This document shows positions 1-7,833 of a stretch of DNA of 34,991 nucleotides, one piece after another; within the stretch, counting starts at the first letter, position 1; each line of letters opens with the position of its first letter. A model generated the notes under the pieces. It saw only the letters and a list, made by a program, of their open reading frames with translations. It had not been told where the DNA came from and ran no database searches. This stretch comes from Oscillibacter valericigenes (GTDB taxonomy: Bacteria > Bacillota > Clostridia > Oscillospirales > Oscillospiraceae), in NCBI RefSeq assembly GCF_016902445.1, contig NZ_JACSNX010000024.1, positions 1 to 34,991 on the forward strand. The letters run 5' to 3'. The position numbers and the translations under genes are program-made.

Positions 1-116
1 TCAGCGGTGACAAGGTCGAGAACTGGACGGACAAGCTGCCCCAGCGCGACTGGGCGGCTCTGGAGCACGCCTGGTCCACGGCCCACTCCGCCCCCGGCGG
101 CGAGGTGACAAAGTAG
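1..116 (+). CDS. C-terminal end of an unidentified protein (partial)
   Basis: An open frame enters from the left edge and stops with TAG at 114-116, giving 37 visible residues that end in GGEVTK. The fragment is hydrophilic, with tryptophans in NWTDKL and RDWAAL and no recognisable motif. It is followed at once by a strong terminator, which supports it as the end of a real plus-strand gene. Function cannot be assigned from this fragment. Confidence 0.5.
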   Translation, partial: SGDKVENWTDKLPQRDWAALEHAWSTAHSAPGGEVTK

Positions 117-149
117 ATCGGGTGTTCCCGGGGAACATCTGTAAAAAGA

Positions 150-182
150 CCGCAGGAGAGGATTTCCTCTCCTGCGGTTTTC
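150..182. terminator. Bidirectional intrinsic terminator
   Basis: A perfect 12-bp stem (150-161 with 166-177) is followed by TTTT on the plus strand and preceded by a run of A at 143-147, which is a T run on the minus strand. It lies between the ends of the partial plus-strand gene and the minus-strand dehydratase gene and probably stops both. Confidence 0.85.
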
Positions 183-221
183 TGCAGGCGGACCTACGGC
201 CGGTGTACAGCGGGCGTTCGC

Positions 222-1418
222 CTACTGCACCACGATATGGCCCAGAGCCTCTGCAATCGCCTGGTCAGAGAGCTCCTGACCAAGGCCGGGCAGATCCGGT
301 ACCGTCAGATAGCCGTTCTCCGGCACATAGGCATGGGTCCCATAGGCGACACAGTCAGGGTGCGCGGCCATCTGATACGTCTCGTGGATGAAGAAGTTGG
401 GGATCGCGGCCTCCAGCTGGATCGCGGCGGCCTCTGCGATGGGGGTGCCGGCAACATGGCACTGGACGCGGACATCGTAGATGTGGGCCAGATCGCAGAT
501 CTTCTTGGCCTCGGACATACCGCCGCAGTTGGTGATATCCGGCTGGATCACGGAGATGGCTCTCTGCTGCAGCAGCTGCTCAAAGCCCCAGCGGGTATGG
601 ACGCGCTCTCCGGCGGACAGCGGCGTCTCCGTCCTGCGGGCGATCTCGCCGTAGAGGGCGGGATTGAAATTGGAGGTAGCCTCCTCGATCATGAGCACGC
701 CGTATTTTCTGGCGATGCGCTCCAGCTGGACGGCGGCGGTCACGTCTGTGCCGCAGAGGTTTTCCAGAATGATGTCCAGCTGGTTTCCGCACCGCTCCCG
801 GACTGCCGCAAGCCGGGCTTCCGCAAGGTCCAGCGTGACTCTGTCTAGCGGACCGGTGGTTGTCTCCCGCGGCAGGGATCTCCCGGCTTCGTCAAAGGCG
901 AGAATATTGAATTTTACGGCGGAGTAGCCATCCTTCCGGATCCTGTCGCAGGTCTCTGCCAGCTGTTCCGGGGTGGCCTGCAGGCTGAAATCATCCAGAT
1001 AACCCAGATGGCACTGAGAGAGATAGCATTTCAGCTTGTCGCGGTACTTTCCTCCCAGCAGCACGTACATGGGGACGCCCAGCTTTTTGCCTTTGATATC
1101 CATCATGGCGGTATCCAGAGCGCTCATGGCAGAATACACGGTCACGCCGCCGCCGCTCAGATGGCCGCGGAGGACGTTGTGGATGTCCTCCCAGATCACT
1201 TCATTTGCCATGGGGTCCCTGCCCAGCGTCATCTGGGCGAGATCTTTCAGCATATGGGCCACGCCGTTTTCACCGGTGCCCACGGAGATGCCGGCCTCCC
1301 CGTAGCCGCAGATCCCCTCATCTGTATTCACGCGGCAAACGACGGGGCGAAACGGAAAGGGGGAAAACTCCTCGCCGACATGCCGCAGGAGAAAAATATC
1401 AACGCTTGTGATTTTCAT
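222..1418 (-). CDS. Mandelate racemase/muconate lactonizing enzyme family dehydratase (sugar-acid dehydratase-like)
   Basis: A 398-residue enolase-superfamily protein with an N-terminal capping domain and a TIM barrel from about residue 130. By family knowledge these enzymes abstract a proton alpha to a carboxylate, usually to dehydrate aldonic or uronic acids. Candidate metal ligands are E219, E245 and E271 at exact 26-residue spacings, followed by the D294/H321 pair at the family's usual distances. K169-x-N171 on the second strand and E346 resemble galactonate dehydratase. The first ligand is Glu where Asp is usual, and Leu221 lies where galactonate dehydratase has its catalytic His, so specificity is uncertain. 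The start is set by an AAAGGAAG ribosome-binding site inside the end of the GntR gene, 3 bp away, implying translational coupling. The adjacent TRAP genes suggest an imported sugar-acid substrate (inference). Confidence 0.85.
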   Translation of the reverse strand: MKITSVDIFLLRHVGEEFSPFPFRPVVCRVNTDEGICGYGEAGISVGTGENGVAHMLKDLAQMTLGRDPMANEVIWEDIHNVLRGHLSGGGVTVYSAMSALDTAMMDIKGKKLGVPMYVLLGGKYRDKLKCYLSQCHLGYLDDFSLQATPEQLAETCDRIRKDGYSAVKFNILAFDEAGRSLPRETTTGPLDRVTLDLAEARLAAVRERCGNQLDIILENLCGTDVTAAVQLERIARKYGVLMIEEATSNFNPALYGEIARRTETPLSAGERVHTRWGFEQLLQQRAISVIQPDITNCGGMSEAKKICDLAHIYDVRVQCHVAGTPIAEAAAIQLEAAIPNFFIHETYQMAAHPDCVAYGTHAYVPENGYLTVPDLPGLGQELSDQAIAEALGHIVVQ

Positions 1419-1421
1419 GGG

Positions 1422-2126
1422 TCACTTCCTTTCGTTGGTGGCTAAAAACTTTTCCCGGCGATTCTGGGCATGGTCGTGCATCACCTGCTTGGCGCGCGCT
1501 GCGTCATGCGCACAGAATGCCTCAATCAGGCGCTCGTGGTAAGGAATGCCCTCCTCCGCGCCCAAGGTCATGTAAATGCGGCGCATAGCCGGCTGCAGAA
1601 ACGCCAGCAAAAGAGCGTATGTTTGGGTCACAAGGGAGTTCTGGGTAATCATGGCGATCTTGGAGTGGAACTCCACATCAACTGCCGTCAGCGTCTCCAG
1701 ATCCCTCTGGTCCCTGGCAGCCAGCAGACGGCTGTGGATCTCCTGCAGTTCGGACAAGTCCGACGGTGTGCAGCGCTCCACGGCCATAGCCGCCACGCTG
1801 TCCTCAATCAGGCACAGGAAGTCCAGGACCTCTATAATGTCCTCGGTCTGCAGATCGCCCAGCGGCACGATGTTCATCATGTAATTGCCCGAGATCTGCC
1901 GCTTGACATAGGTCCCAGTGCCGTTCCGGGTCTCTACCAGCCCGTAGTCTGCCAGGGTCCGGATCGCCTGGCGGACAGAGCTGCGGCTGACGCCCAGTGT
2001 CTCCGTCAGCTCCTGTTCAGACGGCAGTTTCTCTCCTTCCTTCCAGGTTCCGTGGAGGATCTGCTCCCGCAGCTGTTCAAAGACCTGCTCCGCGATATTC
2101 ACTCTTTTAATGGGTTTCAGAGCCAT
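1422..2126 (-). CDS. GntR-family transcriptional regulator, FadR/FCD subfamily
   Basis: A 234-residue regulator. Residues 8-75 form a GntR winged helix-turn-helix, with the LPSEQEL and VSRSSVRQAI signatures and a wing at NGTGTYV. Residues 95-225 form an all-helical FCD effector domain whose likely metal-binding residues are D150, H154, H197 and H219. FCD domains commonly bind carboxylate effectors through that metal. It is coupled to the downstream dehydratase gene (3-bp gap) and lies next to the TRAP genes, so it probably senses the substrate or a pathway intermediate and controls this locus. Whether it represses or activates is not visible. Confidence 0.9.
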   Translation of the reverse strand: MALKPIKRVNIAEQVFEQLREQILHGTWKEGEKLPSEQELTETLGVSRSSVRQAIRTLADYGLVETRNGTGTYVKRQISGNYMMNIVPLGDLQTEDIIEVLDFLCLIEDSVAAMAVERCTPSDLSELQEIHSRLLAARDQRDLETLTAVDVEFHSKIAMITQNSLVTQTYALLLAFLQPAMRRIYMTLGAEEGIPYHERLIEAFCAHDAARAKQVMHDHAQNRREKFLATNERK

Positions 2127-2399
2127 AAGCCAACCGTATGCCCCTTATCACAGTTTTAGGATTTTAGGATATATGGACAGGCTGCACACTGCCTCCCGTG
2201 CGGAGATGCTGCAGATTTGAAAGCCGCCCGCACGGGCACTTGGATGTCTCTTCCTGTCCGCCAGTGTTATCGATTTAAAACATTTTACCAGTTATTTCCG
2301 GGCTTTACAAGAGCATCTGCCCATCATGACTGTGCAAAAACCTTGAAGAGACAGGGGAGAGTCCGGTGTCTCTCCCCTTGTCCCGTCCGCATGAACGGT
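2127..2399. other. Intergenic spacer between the solute-binding protein gene and gntR
   Basis: 273 bp without a plausible gene. It holds a weak hairpin terminator after the TRAP genes, a 9-bp inverted repeat (2195-2203 with 2228-2236, 24-bp loop) and a tandem 8-mer TTTAGGAT at 2155-2162 and 2163-2170 just upstream of gntR, which could be part of an autoregulatory site. I see no good sigma-A promoter for gntR, so some readthrough from the TRAP genes is possible. Confidence 0.45.
2335..2382 (-). terminator. Possible weak terminator after the TRAP genes
   Basis: On the minus strand a stem of about 12 bp (2370-2382 with 2350-2361, one bulge, 8-nt loop) is followed by a short T run at 2336-2340. 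That T run begins about nine bases after the stem, so termination is probably incomplete. Confidence 0.45.
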
Positions 2400-3446
2400 T
2401 TATTCCGCAGCAGAGGTGGTCTCGACCTGCGCCAGCAGCTCGTCCACCAGCTCGTCGCCGATCTGCTCCCGGACCAGATCATAGACGTTGGAAGCAGTAT
2501 CGGCCATCTCCTGGATCATGGCAGGTTCCAGGGTGATGATCTCCAGACCGGCGTCCTGAATGGTGGCCTTCTGGCTTTCGATCCGTTCGTCCGCCATCTG
2601 CCGGGCATACTGGTGGGCCTCGGCGGCACATTCGGAAACCAGCTGCTGGATATCGGCAGGCAGAGCGTCGTAGGTGGCCTTACTGCCGACCATGTTCAGC
2701 GTGTGCAGCAGATGGTTGGTCTCAATGATGTAGCTCTGGGGCTCATAGAGCTTGTTGGCCACGATCAGATCATAGGGGTTCTCCTGCGCATCCAGAGTGC
2801 CCTGCTCCAGAGACATATACAGCTCGCTGAAATCGGAAGGCGTGGGGTTGGCGCCCAGCGCCTGCCAGTAGGCGATGTGGTTGGGATTCTCCATGGTGCG
2901 GATCTTGATGCCGGAGAAGTCGGACATTTGACGGACAGCCTTGCTGCTGGACATGACGCGGAAGCCGGAGTCGGCGTAGCCGAACAGCTTCAGTCCGCCG
3001 GCCTCATAGGCGGCCTGCAGGTCAGCCAGGATGGGACCATCCAGCACCTCCCGAGCGGTGGCCAGATCCGGGAATGCGTTGGGGAGGTCAAACAGAGCTG
3101 CCTCGGGAATGTAGTTCACCAGGGAGCCCGTCATTCCGATGATAAAGTCTACGGTGCCGGCGATGCAGGACTCCGTCAGCTCAGCATCGCCGCCCAGGGC
3201 ACCGTTGGAATAGATCGTTACGGTGACGGCCCCGTCGGAGCGCTCCTCAATCAGTTCCTTGAACTTTTCCGCCAGCAGCTGATTGACGGAGTCCTCGGCG
3301 GTATTGGTGCCCACCGTGAAGCTGTAGGTGGTACCCTCGGCAGATCCATCGTCGGAGGCGGATTCCCCTCCTGTGGTATCGCCGCCGCAGGCGGTCAGAG
3401 ACAGAGTCAGTGCCAGCGTCAGAAGCAGAATCAAAAACTTTTTCAT
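2400..3446 (-). CDS. dctP: TRAP transporter solute-binding lipoprotein (DctP family)
   Basis: A 348-residue extracytoplasmic binding protein. The signal peptide MKKFLILLLTLALTLS ends in a lipobox (LTAC), so it should be a lipid-anchored protein. The mature part has the DctP fold, including the GIKIRTMENP segment that carries the conserved carboxylate-binding Arg, and the SELYMSLEQGTLDAQENP segment typical of the family. It captures an organic or sugar acid for the QM permease encoded just upstream in the same direction. The start at 3446 is chosen over one 60 bases upstream because AAGGAGG lies directly before it and the signal peptide starts there. The ligand is unknown; the enolase-superfamily neighbour suggests a sugar acid. 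Confidence 0.9.
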   Translation of the reverse strand: MKKFLILLLTLALTLSLTACGGDTTGGESASDDGSAEGTTYSFTVGTNTAEDSVNQLLAEKFKELIEERSDGAVTVTIYSNGALGGDAELTESCIAGTVDFIIGMTGSLVNYIPEAALFDLPNAFPDLATAREVLDGPILADLQAAYEAGGLKLFGYADSGFRVMSSSKAVRQMSDFSGIKIRTMENPNHIAYWQALGANPTPSDFSELYMSLEQGTLDAQENPYDLIVANKLYEPQSYIIETNHLLHTLNMVGSKATYDALPADIQQLVSECAAEAHQYARQMADERIESQKATIQDAGLEIITLEPAMIQEMADTASNVYDLVREQIGDELVDELLAQVETTSAAE

Positions 3447-3502
3447 GCGAATATCCTCCTTATAAAATATGCAGAACTGTAAACGGGCAGTGCCCGGTGT
3501 TC

Positions 3503-4795
3503 TCACTTGACCAGAAACAGGCTGATCTCAGGAATGAAGGTGATCAGCATGAGGGCCACGAGGAAGGCAAGGATGAAGGGCACGGCCTTTTTGGCGATCT
3601 CGATTACCGAGACCTTGGACAGGTTGCTGGCCACAAACAAGTTGGCGCCCATAGGCGGCGTCACGAAGCCGATGGCCAGGTTCACGCACATGATGATGCC
3701 GAAATGGATCGGATCGACACCGAGGGCCTCAGTCACTGGCAGCAGCACGGGGGTGAACACCAGAATGGCCGGACCGGTGTCCATGATCATGCCGACAAAC
3801 AGCAGCAGAACGTTGATCAGCAGAAGAATGACTACCTTGGAAGAGATGGCGCTCAGGACCGCTTCACTGACAACGGAGGCCACATTCATCAGCGTGATCA
3901 CGCGGGCAAAAGCCACAGCCGCAGACAGGATGATCAGAATGGGGGCGTAGGAATGGACACCCTCCAGCAGGATCTTGGGCAGGTCCCGGATCTTGATGGT
4001 CCGGTAGACAAACAGGCTGATGATCAGCGAGTAGAAAATGGAGATGGTGGCCGCCTCAGTGGGAGAGCAGATGCCGCCATAGATGCCGCCCAGTATGATG
4101 ACCGGAGACAGCAGGGCCCAGAAGCCCTCCTTCAGCACGGTGCCAAGGCCTCTGGAACGCAGCTCCTGCCACTGGGCATTCAGCTTGGCCTTGTCCTCGC
4201 CGTGGATCTTGCAGTAGATGTAGGAATAGATCATCAGGCACAGGGCGATCAATACGCCGGGCAGGAAGCCTGCCAGGAACAGCTCGGAAATAGAGGTGCC
4301 CGCGGCATTGCAGTACATGATATAGGGGATGCTCGGGGGGATAATGATGCCAAGACCGCCGGACACCGCCACCAGAGCGGTGGCAAAGGTCAGGTCATAG
4401 CCGACGCTGGTCAGCAGGGGGATACACATGGACCCCACAGCTGCCGTGGTGGCGGGGCCGGAGCCGGAGATCGCCCCGTAGAACAGACAGGTGATGGTCA
4501 CCGCGCAGGGCAAGCCGGCGGTTTTGTTGCCGATAAAGTAGGAGAATACGTTGAACAGCCGCTCGGAGATCTTTCCCTTTGCCATGATCACGCCCGCAAT
4601 GATGAACAGGGGGATCGCCAGCAGGGGAAAGTTGTTCAAACCGCTTACCATGGAGCGGATCGCAGCGTCTGCTGTGTAGGGGAAATCTGAATTGACCAGA
4701 GACGGCAGCAGCGTTGCGAATGCGAAAGATACGCAGATCGGCACCGTCAGCACCAACAGGATGGCCAGTACACCGAAGAAGAGCACCAGAGACAT
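3503..4795 (-). CDS. dctM: TRAP transporter large permease subunit (DctM family)
   Basis: A 430-residue integral membrane protein with about a dozen hydrophobic segments. Family signatures include the N-terminal GVLAILLVLTVPICVSFA stretch, the ISGSGPATTAAVGS segment and NLAIGFVTPPMGANLFVA near the C-terminus. It is the sodium-coupled transport subunit and works with the small DctQ-type subunit and the DctP binding protein. Its ATG lies immediately after the stop of the small-subunit gene, so the two are co-translated, and the binding-protein gene follows 56 bp later. Length is normal for the family. Confidence 0.95.
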   Translation of the reverse strand: MSLVLFFGVLAILLVLTVPICVSFAFATLLPSLVNSDFPYTADAAIRSMVSGLNNFPLLAIPLFIIAGVIMAKGKISERLFNVFSYFIGNKTAGLPCAVTITCLFYGAISGSGPATTAAVGSMCIPLLTSVGYDLTFATALVAVSGGLGIIIPPSIPYIMYCNAAGTSISELFLAGFLPGVLIALCLMIYSYIYCKIHGEDKAKLNAQWQELRSRGLGTVLKEGFWALLSPVIILGGIYGGICSPTEAATISIFYSLIISLFVYRTIKIRDLPKILLEGVHSYAPILIILSAAVAFARVITLMNVASVVSEAVLSAISSKVVILLLINVLLLFVGMIMDTGPAILVFTPVLLPVTEALGVDPIHFGIIMCVNLAIGFVTPPMGANLFVASNLSKVSVIEIAKKAVPFILAFLVALMLITFIPEISLFLVK

Positions 4796-5278
4796 TTACA
4801 CAGCCTCCTTTCTGATCACAAGTTTGCATTCACATATCACGCGGCCCAAAGACCGGATGATGGAGAGGACCAGGCCCAGCAGCGGACCAATGTAAACAAC
4901 GGCCAGCGGCAGACCCATGGCCGGGCTGACCTGGCCTGCAGAGGAGGCCACCATGTGGTACGCATTGACCGACAGCGCGGCAAACACTCCCGCACAGAAA
5001 AGATAGACCAGGACATTGAGTCCGGCGCGGACACGCTGGGGCATCCAGAGAACGAACGCGTCAATAGAGATGATGGAGCGGGCCTTGATGGAGAGACTGA
5101 GTGTCAGAAAGCCTGTCCATACGAACAGGTACCGGCTCAGCTCTTCGCTCCACGTCAGGGAGTTATTGAACAGATACCGGCATATGACCTGCAGCCCGGA
5201 GGCCAGAGTGATTACTGTAATGATTAGACCCAACAGGATTTCTTCAAAATTGTCCCATGCCCACCGTATTTTTTTCAT
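4796..5278 (-). CDS. dctQ: TRAP transporter small permease subunit (DctQ family)
   Basis: A 160-residue membrane protein with four predicted helices. It has the DctQ features of an N-terminal WAWDNFEEI segment, the CRYLFNNSLTWSEELSRYLFVW motif region and the C-terminal VYIGPLLGLVLSIIRSL helix. It scaffolds the large permease subunit. The start at 5278 is preferred because GAAGGAGGAG lies five bases upstream; the in-frame ATG 27 bases earlier has no ribosome-binding site. It is the first gene of the TRAP unit, just downstream of a consensus promoter. Confidence 0.9.
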   Translation of the reverse strand: MKKIRWAWDNFEEILLGLIITVITLASGLQVICRYLFNNSLTWSEELSRYLFVWTGFLTLSLSIKARSIISIDAFVLWMPQRVRAGLNVLVYLFCAGVFAALSVNAYHMVASSAGQVSPAMGLPLAVVYIGPLLGLVLSIIRSLGRVICECKLVIRKEAV

Positions 5279-5318
5279 ATACTCCTCCTTCAAACAATCA
5301 TCCATCTGATTATATGTA

Positions 5319-5343
5319 AGCTGACAGCACCTGTCTGACAGCT
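5319..5343. promoter_or_regulatory. Candidate operator at the TRAP transcription start
   Basis: A 9-bp inverted repeat (5319-5327 and 5335-5343, AGCTGACAG / CTGACAGCT, one mismatch, 7-bp spacer) lies about 10-35 bp downstream of the minus-strand -10 element, where a repressor would block transcription. Binding by the GntR-family neighbour is inferred only from proximity. Confidence 0.4.
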
Positions 5344-5352
5344 TATAGCTGA

Positions 5353-5381
5353 ATGATAGACCGAGAGTTCAGATTTGTCAA
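5353..5381 (-). promoter_or_regulatory. Sigma-A promoter of the TRAP/dehydratase locus
   Basis: On the minus strand TTGACA (5376-5381) and TATCAT (5353-5358) are separated by exactly 17 bp. The predicted start lies near 5345, about 67 bases before the small-permease start codon. Confidence 0.8.
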
Positions 5382-5518
5382 TATGTTTGCTTTGATAGTT
5401 TCAAGTTCATCTGATTTGACAAAACGAACGACAATTTTTGTAACTCTTGACACATACAAAGGCGTTCCAGGATCTCTGCTGTTCTGCCATCGGCTGAGCC
5501 GCCCTGCGACGGTTACAG

Positions 5519-5547
5519 TTGACTTTTTCTCCCAGAGTGGATACAAT
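5519..5547 (+). promoter_or_regulatory. Sigma-A promoter of proS
   Basis: TTGACT (5519-5524) and TACAAT (5542-5547) with a 17-bp spacer. The predicted start is near 5554, giving a leader of about 55 nt. That leader holds a perfect 6-bp hairpin (5567-5572 with 5578-5583) just upstream of the ribosome-binding site. There is no room for a T-box. Confidence 0.75.
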
Positions 5548-5608
5548 AAATGTTCAGTGTATAACTGCGCCGAGTGACGGCGCGATCATAGAGAAAAGGA
5601 TGGAAACT

Positions 5609-7048
5609 ATGGCACAGGATAAGAGACAAGTGGACGCCATTACGTCCCGGGACGTGGATTTCGCCCAGTGGTACACCGACGTCTGCAAAAAGGCGGAGCT
5701 GATCGACTATACCTCTGTGAAGGGGATGTTCATCTACCGGCCCTACGGCTACGCCCTGTGGGAGAACATCCAGGCGGAGCTGGACCGGCGGTTCAAGGAG
5801 ACGGGGCATGAGAACGTGTACCTGCCGGTGCTGATCCCGGAGTCCCTGCTGCAGAAGGAGAAGGACCACGTGGAGGGCTTTGCGCCGGAGTGCGCCTGGG
5901 TCACCATGGGCGGCAGCGAGAAGCTGGAGGACCGGCTCTGCGTCCGCCCCACCTCCGAGACGCTGTTCTGCGAGCACTACGCCAACATCATCCACTCCTG
6001 GCGGGACCTGCCCAAGCTGTACAACCAGTGGTGCAGCGTGCTGCGGTGGGAGAAGACCTCCCGCCCCTTCCTGCGCCACCGGGAGTTTTTGTGGCAGGAG
6101 GGCCACACCATGCACGCCACCGCCGAAGAGGCCCGGGAAGAGACCATGCGGATGCTGAACATCTACGCGGACTTCATGGAGAACGTGCTGGCCATGCCCG
6201 TTCTCAAGGGCCGCAAGACCGACAAGGAGAAGTTCAACGGCGCGGAGGAGACCTACACCGTGGAGTGCATGATGCACGACCACAAGGCCCTCCAGGCCGG
6301 CACCAGCCACTACTTCGGCGACGGCTTCGCCAAGGCCTTCGACATCACCTTCACCGGCAGGGACAACCAGCCCCACTATCCCCACCAGACCAGCTGGGGT
6401 GTCAGCACCCGGATGATCGGCGGCATCATCATGACCCATGGCGACGACAACGGCTTGGTGCTGCCTCCCCGGATCGCCCCCACCCAGGCGGTGGTGATCC
6501 CCGTGGCGGCCCACAAGCCCGGCGTGCTGGAGGCGGCGGCCTCTCTGCGGGACCGGCTGAATACCGCCGGCGTCCGCACCAAGATGGACGACTCCGACAA
6601 CTCCCCCGGCTGGAAGTTCGCGGAGTACGAGATGAAGGGCGTGCCCGTCCGGGTGGAGATCGGCCCCAAGGACATGGAGAAGGAGCAGTGCGTCATCGCC
6701 CGGCGGGACACCGGCGAGAAGATCACCGTGGCCCTGGCGGAGCTGGAGAGCACCGTGAAGGCCCTGCTGGACCAGATCCACGACAACCTGTACGCCATGG
6801 CCCTGAAGAACCGGGAGGACAACACCTTCGACATCAAGACCCCCGAGGAGGCCAAGGCCATCGTGGAGGGGAAGGGCGGCTTCCTGCGGTCCAAGTGGTG
6901 CGGCTCTCTGGAGTGCGAGCTGGCCATGAAGGAGCGGGCCGGCGTCAGCTCCCGCTGCATGCCCCTGGAGCAGAGCGGCACCGAGGGCGTCTGCCCCGTG
7001 TGCGGCAAGAAGTGCACCACCGACATCTACTGGGGCGTGGCCTACTAA
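5609..7048 (+). CDS. proS: Prolyl-tRNA synthetase, archaeal/eukaryote-like (type 3)
   Basis: A 479-residue class II synthetase that charges tRNA-Pro with proline. Class II motif 2 is visible around [21 protein letters not shown] and motif 3 around the [15 protein letters not shown] stretch. These are followed by an anticodon-binding domain and a C-terminal zinc domain with C431, C436, C462 and C465. The spacing of these cysteines and the terminal Tyr match the Thermus-type enzyme. The E. coli-type insertion editing domain is absent, as expected for this type. The start at 5609 is chosen because AAAAGGATGG is well spaced before it; the in-frame ATG at 5600 would touch the Shine-Dalgarno sequence. 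It is a single-gene unit with its own promoter and terminator. Confidence 0.97.
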   Translation: MAQDKRQVDAITSRDVDFAQWYTDVCKKAELIDYTSVKGMFIYRPYGYALWENIQAELDRRFKETGHENVYLPVLIPESLLQKEKDHVEGFAPECAWVTMGGSEKLEDRLCVRPTSETLFCEHYANIIHSWRDLPKLYNQWCSVLRWEKTSRPFLRHREFLWQEGHTMHATAEEAREETMRMLNIYADFMENVLAMPVLKGRKTDKEKFNGAEETYTVECMMHDHKALQAGTSHYFGDGFAKAFDITFTGRDNQPHYPHQTSWGVSTRMIGGIIMTHGDDNGLVLPPRIAPTQAVVIPVAAHKPGVLEAAASLRDRLNTAGVRTKMDDSDNSPGWKFAEYEMKGVPVRVEIGPKDMEKEQCVIARRDTGEKITVALAELESTVKALLDQIHDNLYAMALKNREDNTFDIKTPEEAKAIVEGKGGFLRSKWCGSLECELAMKERAGVSSRCMPLEQSGTEGVCPVCGKKCTTDIYWGVAY

Positions 7049-7058
7049 ACAGAGGATA

Positions 7059-7088
7059 CAGGAGGAGGGGAGACCCTCCTCCTGTTTT
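7059..7088 (+). terminator. Terminator of proS
   Basis: A perfect 11-bp stem (7059-7069 with 7074-7084), GAGA-type loop, then TTTT. Confidence 0.9.
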
Positions 7089-7207
7089 CGGGGGAGATCA
7101 GACAGAGGCGGATCGGCGGAAATTTCTCCGAATCTTGGAAAAACCGGAAGAAAAAACCGCCTGCCAAAAAAATCTTCATATTTTCATAAAAAACAGAGAA
7201 AATAGGC

Positions 7208-7236
7208 TTGACATCGGGAAGATTTTCTTTTATGAT
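7208..7236 (+). promoter_or_regulatory. Main promoter of the S10-spc-alpha cluster
   Basis: TTGACA (7208-7213) and TATGAT (7231-7236) with a 17-bp spacer, in an A/T-rich setting that contrasts with the surrounding GC-rich DNA. The predicted start is about 7243, nearly 280 nt before rpsJ. It is the only strong promoter I see for the roughly 16-kb cluster. Confidence 0.85.
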
Positions 7237-7242
7237 AATAAG

Positions 7243-7521
7243 GCTCGCGTGGAGGGCGGAACTGTGCCCGGCGAGCACTGCGATGAACCGGGAGATTGCT
7301 CGAAAGAGGTAACTTCCGGGGAGTATGTCCGATAATCGGGCGGCTGAGAAGGATCTGTACGTTGCGTAGATCGCTGCGCCATGACAGGATACCGGCCGTT
7401 GTGAAACGCCGGTATTTTTCATGAGCTGGAATGATACGCACGGTTAAGCGTATAGAAAAATTCTCTCGCCGTAGGTCGTCGAGACTCGTGAAACTACCTA
7501 CGAAATCAGGAGGAAACAACC
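7243..7521 (+). ncRNA. Structured 5' leader of the S10 operon (candidate ribosomal-protein or ligand-responsive leader)
   Basis: About 279 nt of untranslated leader rich in pairing. Visible helices are CCGG 7288-7291/7316-7319 enclosing a CTC-GAAA-GAG hairpin (7299-7308), CCGA/TCGG 7329-7339, and GGCG/CGCC (7339-7342/7377-7380) enclosing a GATC..TAC/GTA-GATC stem at 7352-7372. These are followed by a terminator-like hairpin, ATACGC/GCGTAT at 7434-7453, and CGTAGGT/ACCTACG (7470-7476/7496-7502) just before the AGGAGG site. Leaders of S10 operons are autoregulated by L4 in E. coli. Whether this RNA does the same is not known; its family was not recognised. Confidence 0.6.
7389..7419 (+). terminator. 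Terminator-like attenuator hairpin inside the S10 leader
   Basis: A perfect 8-bp stem ATACCGGC (7389-7396) / GCCGGTAT (7408-7415) followed directly by TTTT. It lies about 175 nt after the predicted start and 100 nt before rpsJ, where readthrough would have to be regulated. Confidence 0.65.
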
Positions 7522-7833
7522 ATGGCTCAGAAAGAAATGATCCGCATCCGGCTGAAGGCCTATGACCACCAGGTCATCGACCAGAGCGCAGAGAAGATCG
7601 TGGAGACCGCCAAGCGCACCGGCGCTTCCGTGTCCGGCCCCATCCCTCTGCCCACCAAGAAGGAAGTCGTCACCATCCTGCGGGCCGTCCACAAGTACAA
7701 GGACAGCCGCGAGCAGTTTGAGCGCCGCACCCACAAGCGCCTCATCGACATCACCAAGTCCACCCCCAAGACGGTGGAGGCCCTGATGGCCCTGGAGCTG
7801 CCCGCCGGTGTGGAGATCGAGATCAAGCTGTAA
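7522..7833 (+). CDS. rpsJ: 30S ribosomal protein S10 (uS10, NusE)
   Basis: 103 residues, normal length. It sits in the 30S head and also acts with NusB in transcription antitermination complexes. The sequence shows the usual [10 protein letters not shown] start, the [10 protein letters not shown] loop and the [15 protein letters not shown] segment. The start follows a strong AGGAGG site. It is the first gene of the cluster, but is separated from rplC by an unusually long hairpin-rich spacer. The str-operon genes (rpsL, rpsG, fusA, tuf) are not next to it. Confidence 0.98.
   Translation: MAQKEMIRIRLKAYDHQVIDQSAEKIVETAKRTGASVSGPIPLPTKKEVVTILRAVHKYKDSREQFERRTHKRLIDITKSTPKTVEALMALELPAGVEIEIKL

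Noticed and set aside
2217..3482. Long plus-strand open frames opposite the TRAP and dehydratase genes
   Set aside because: They mirror strong minus-strand genes, have low-complexity Asp/Gln/Gly-rich products and lack ribosome-binding sites; they are shadows caused by codon bias.
5548..5608. T-box leader for proS
   Set aside because: The leader is only about 55 nt and lacks the conserved T-box antiterminator motif.
5890..7335. A 481-codon frame overlapping proS
   Set aside because: Its product is Arg/Gly/Pro-rich without domains and lies out of frame within a confident synthetase gene.
7316..7385. Resemblance to a TPP riboswitch (GGGG...GGCTGAGA segment) in the S10 leader
   Set aside because: The second conserved half (ACCTGAT with the GGATAATGCC-type and GCGTAGGGA stretches) is missing and the downstream genes are ribosomal.
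7243..7419. A free-standing 6S-like or other small RNA of about 177 nt ending at the leader hairpin
   Set aside because: The two ends do not pair into a long rod, and the position directly ahead of rpsJ fits a leader better. A short attenuated product may still exist.
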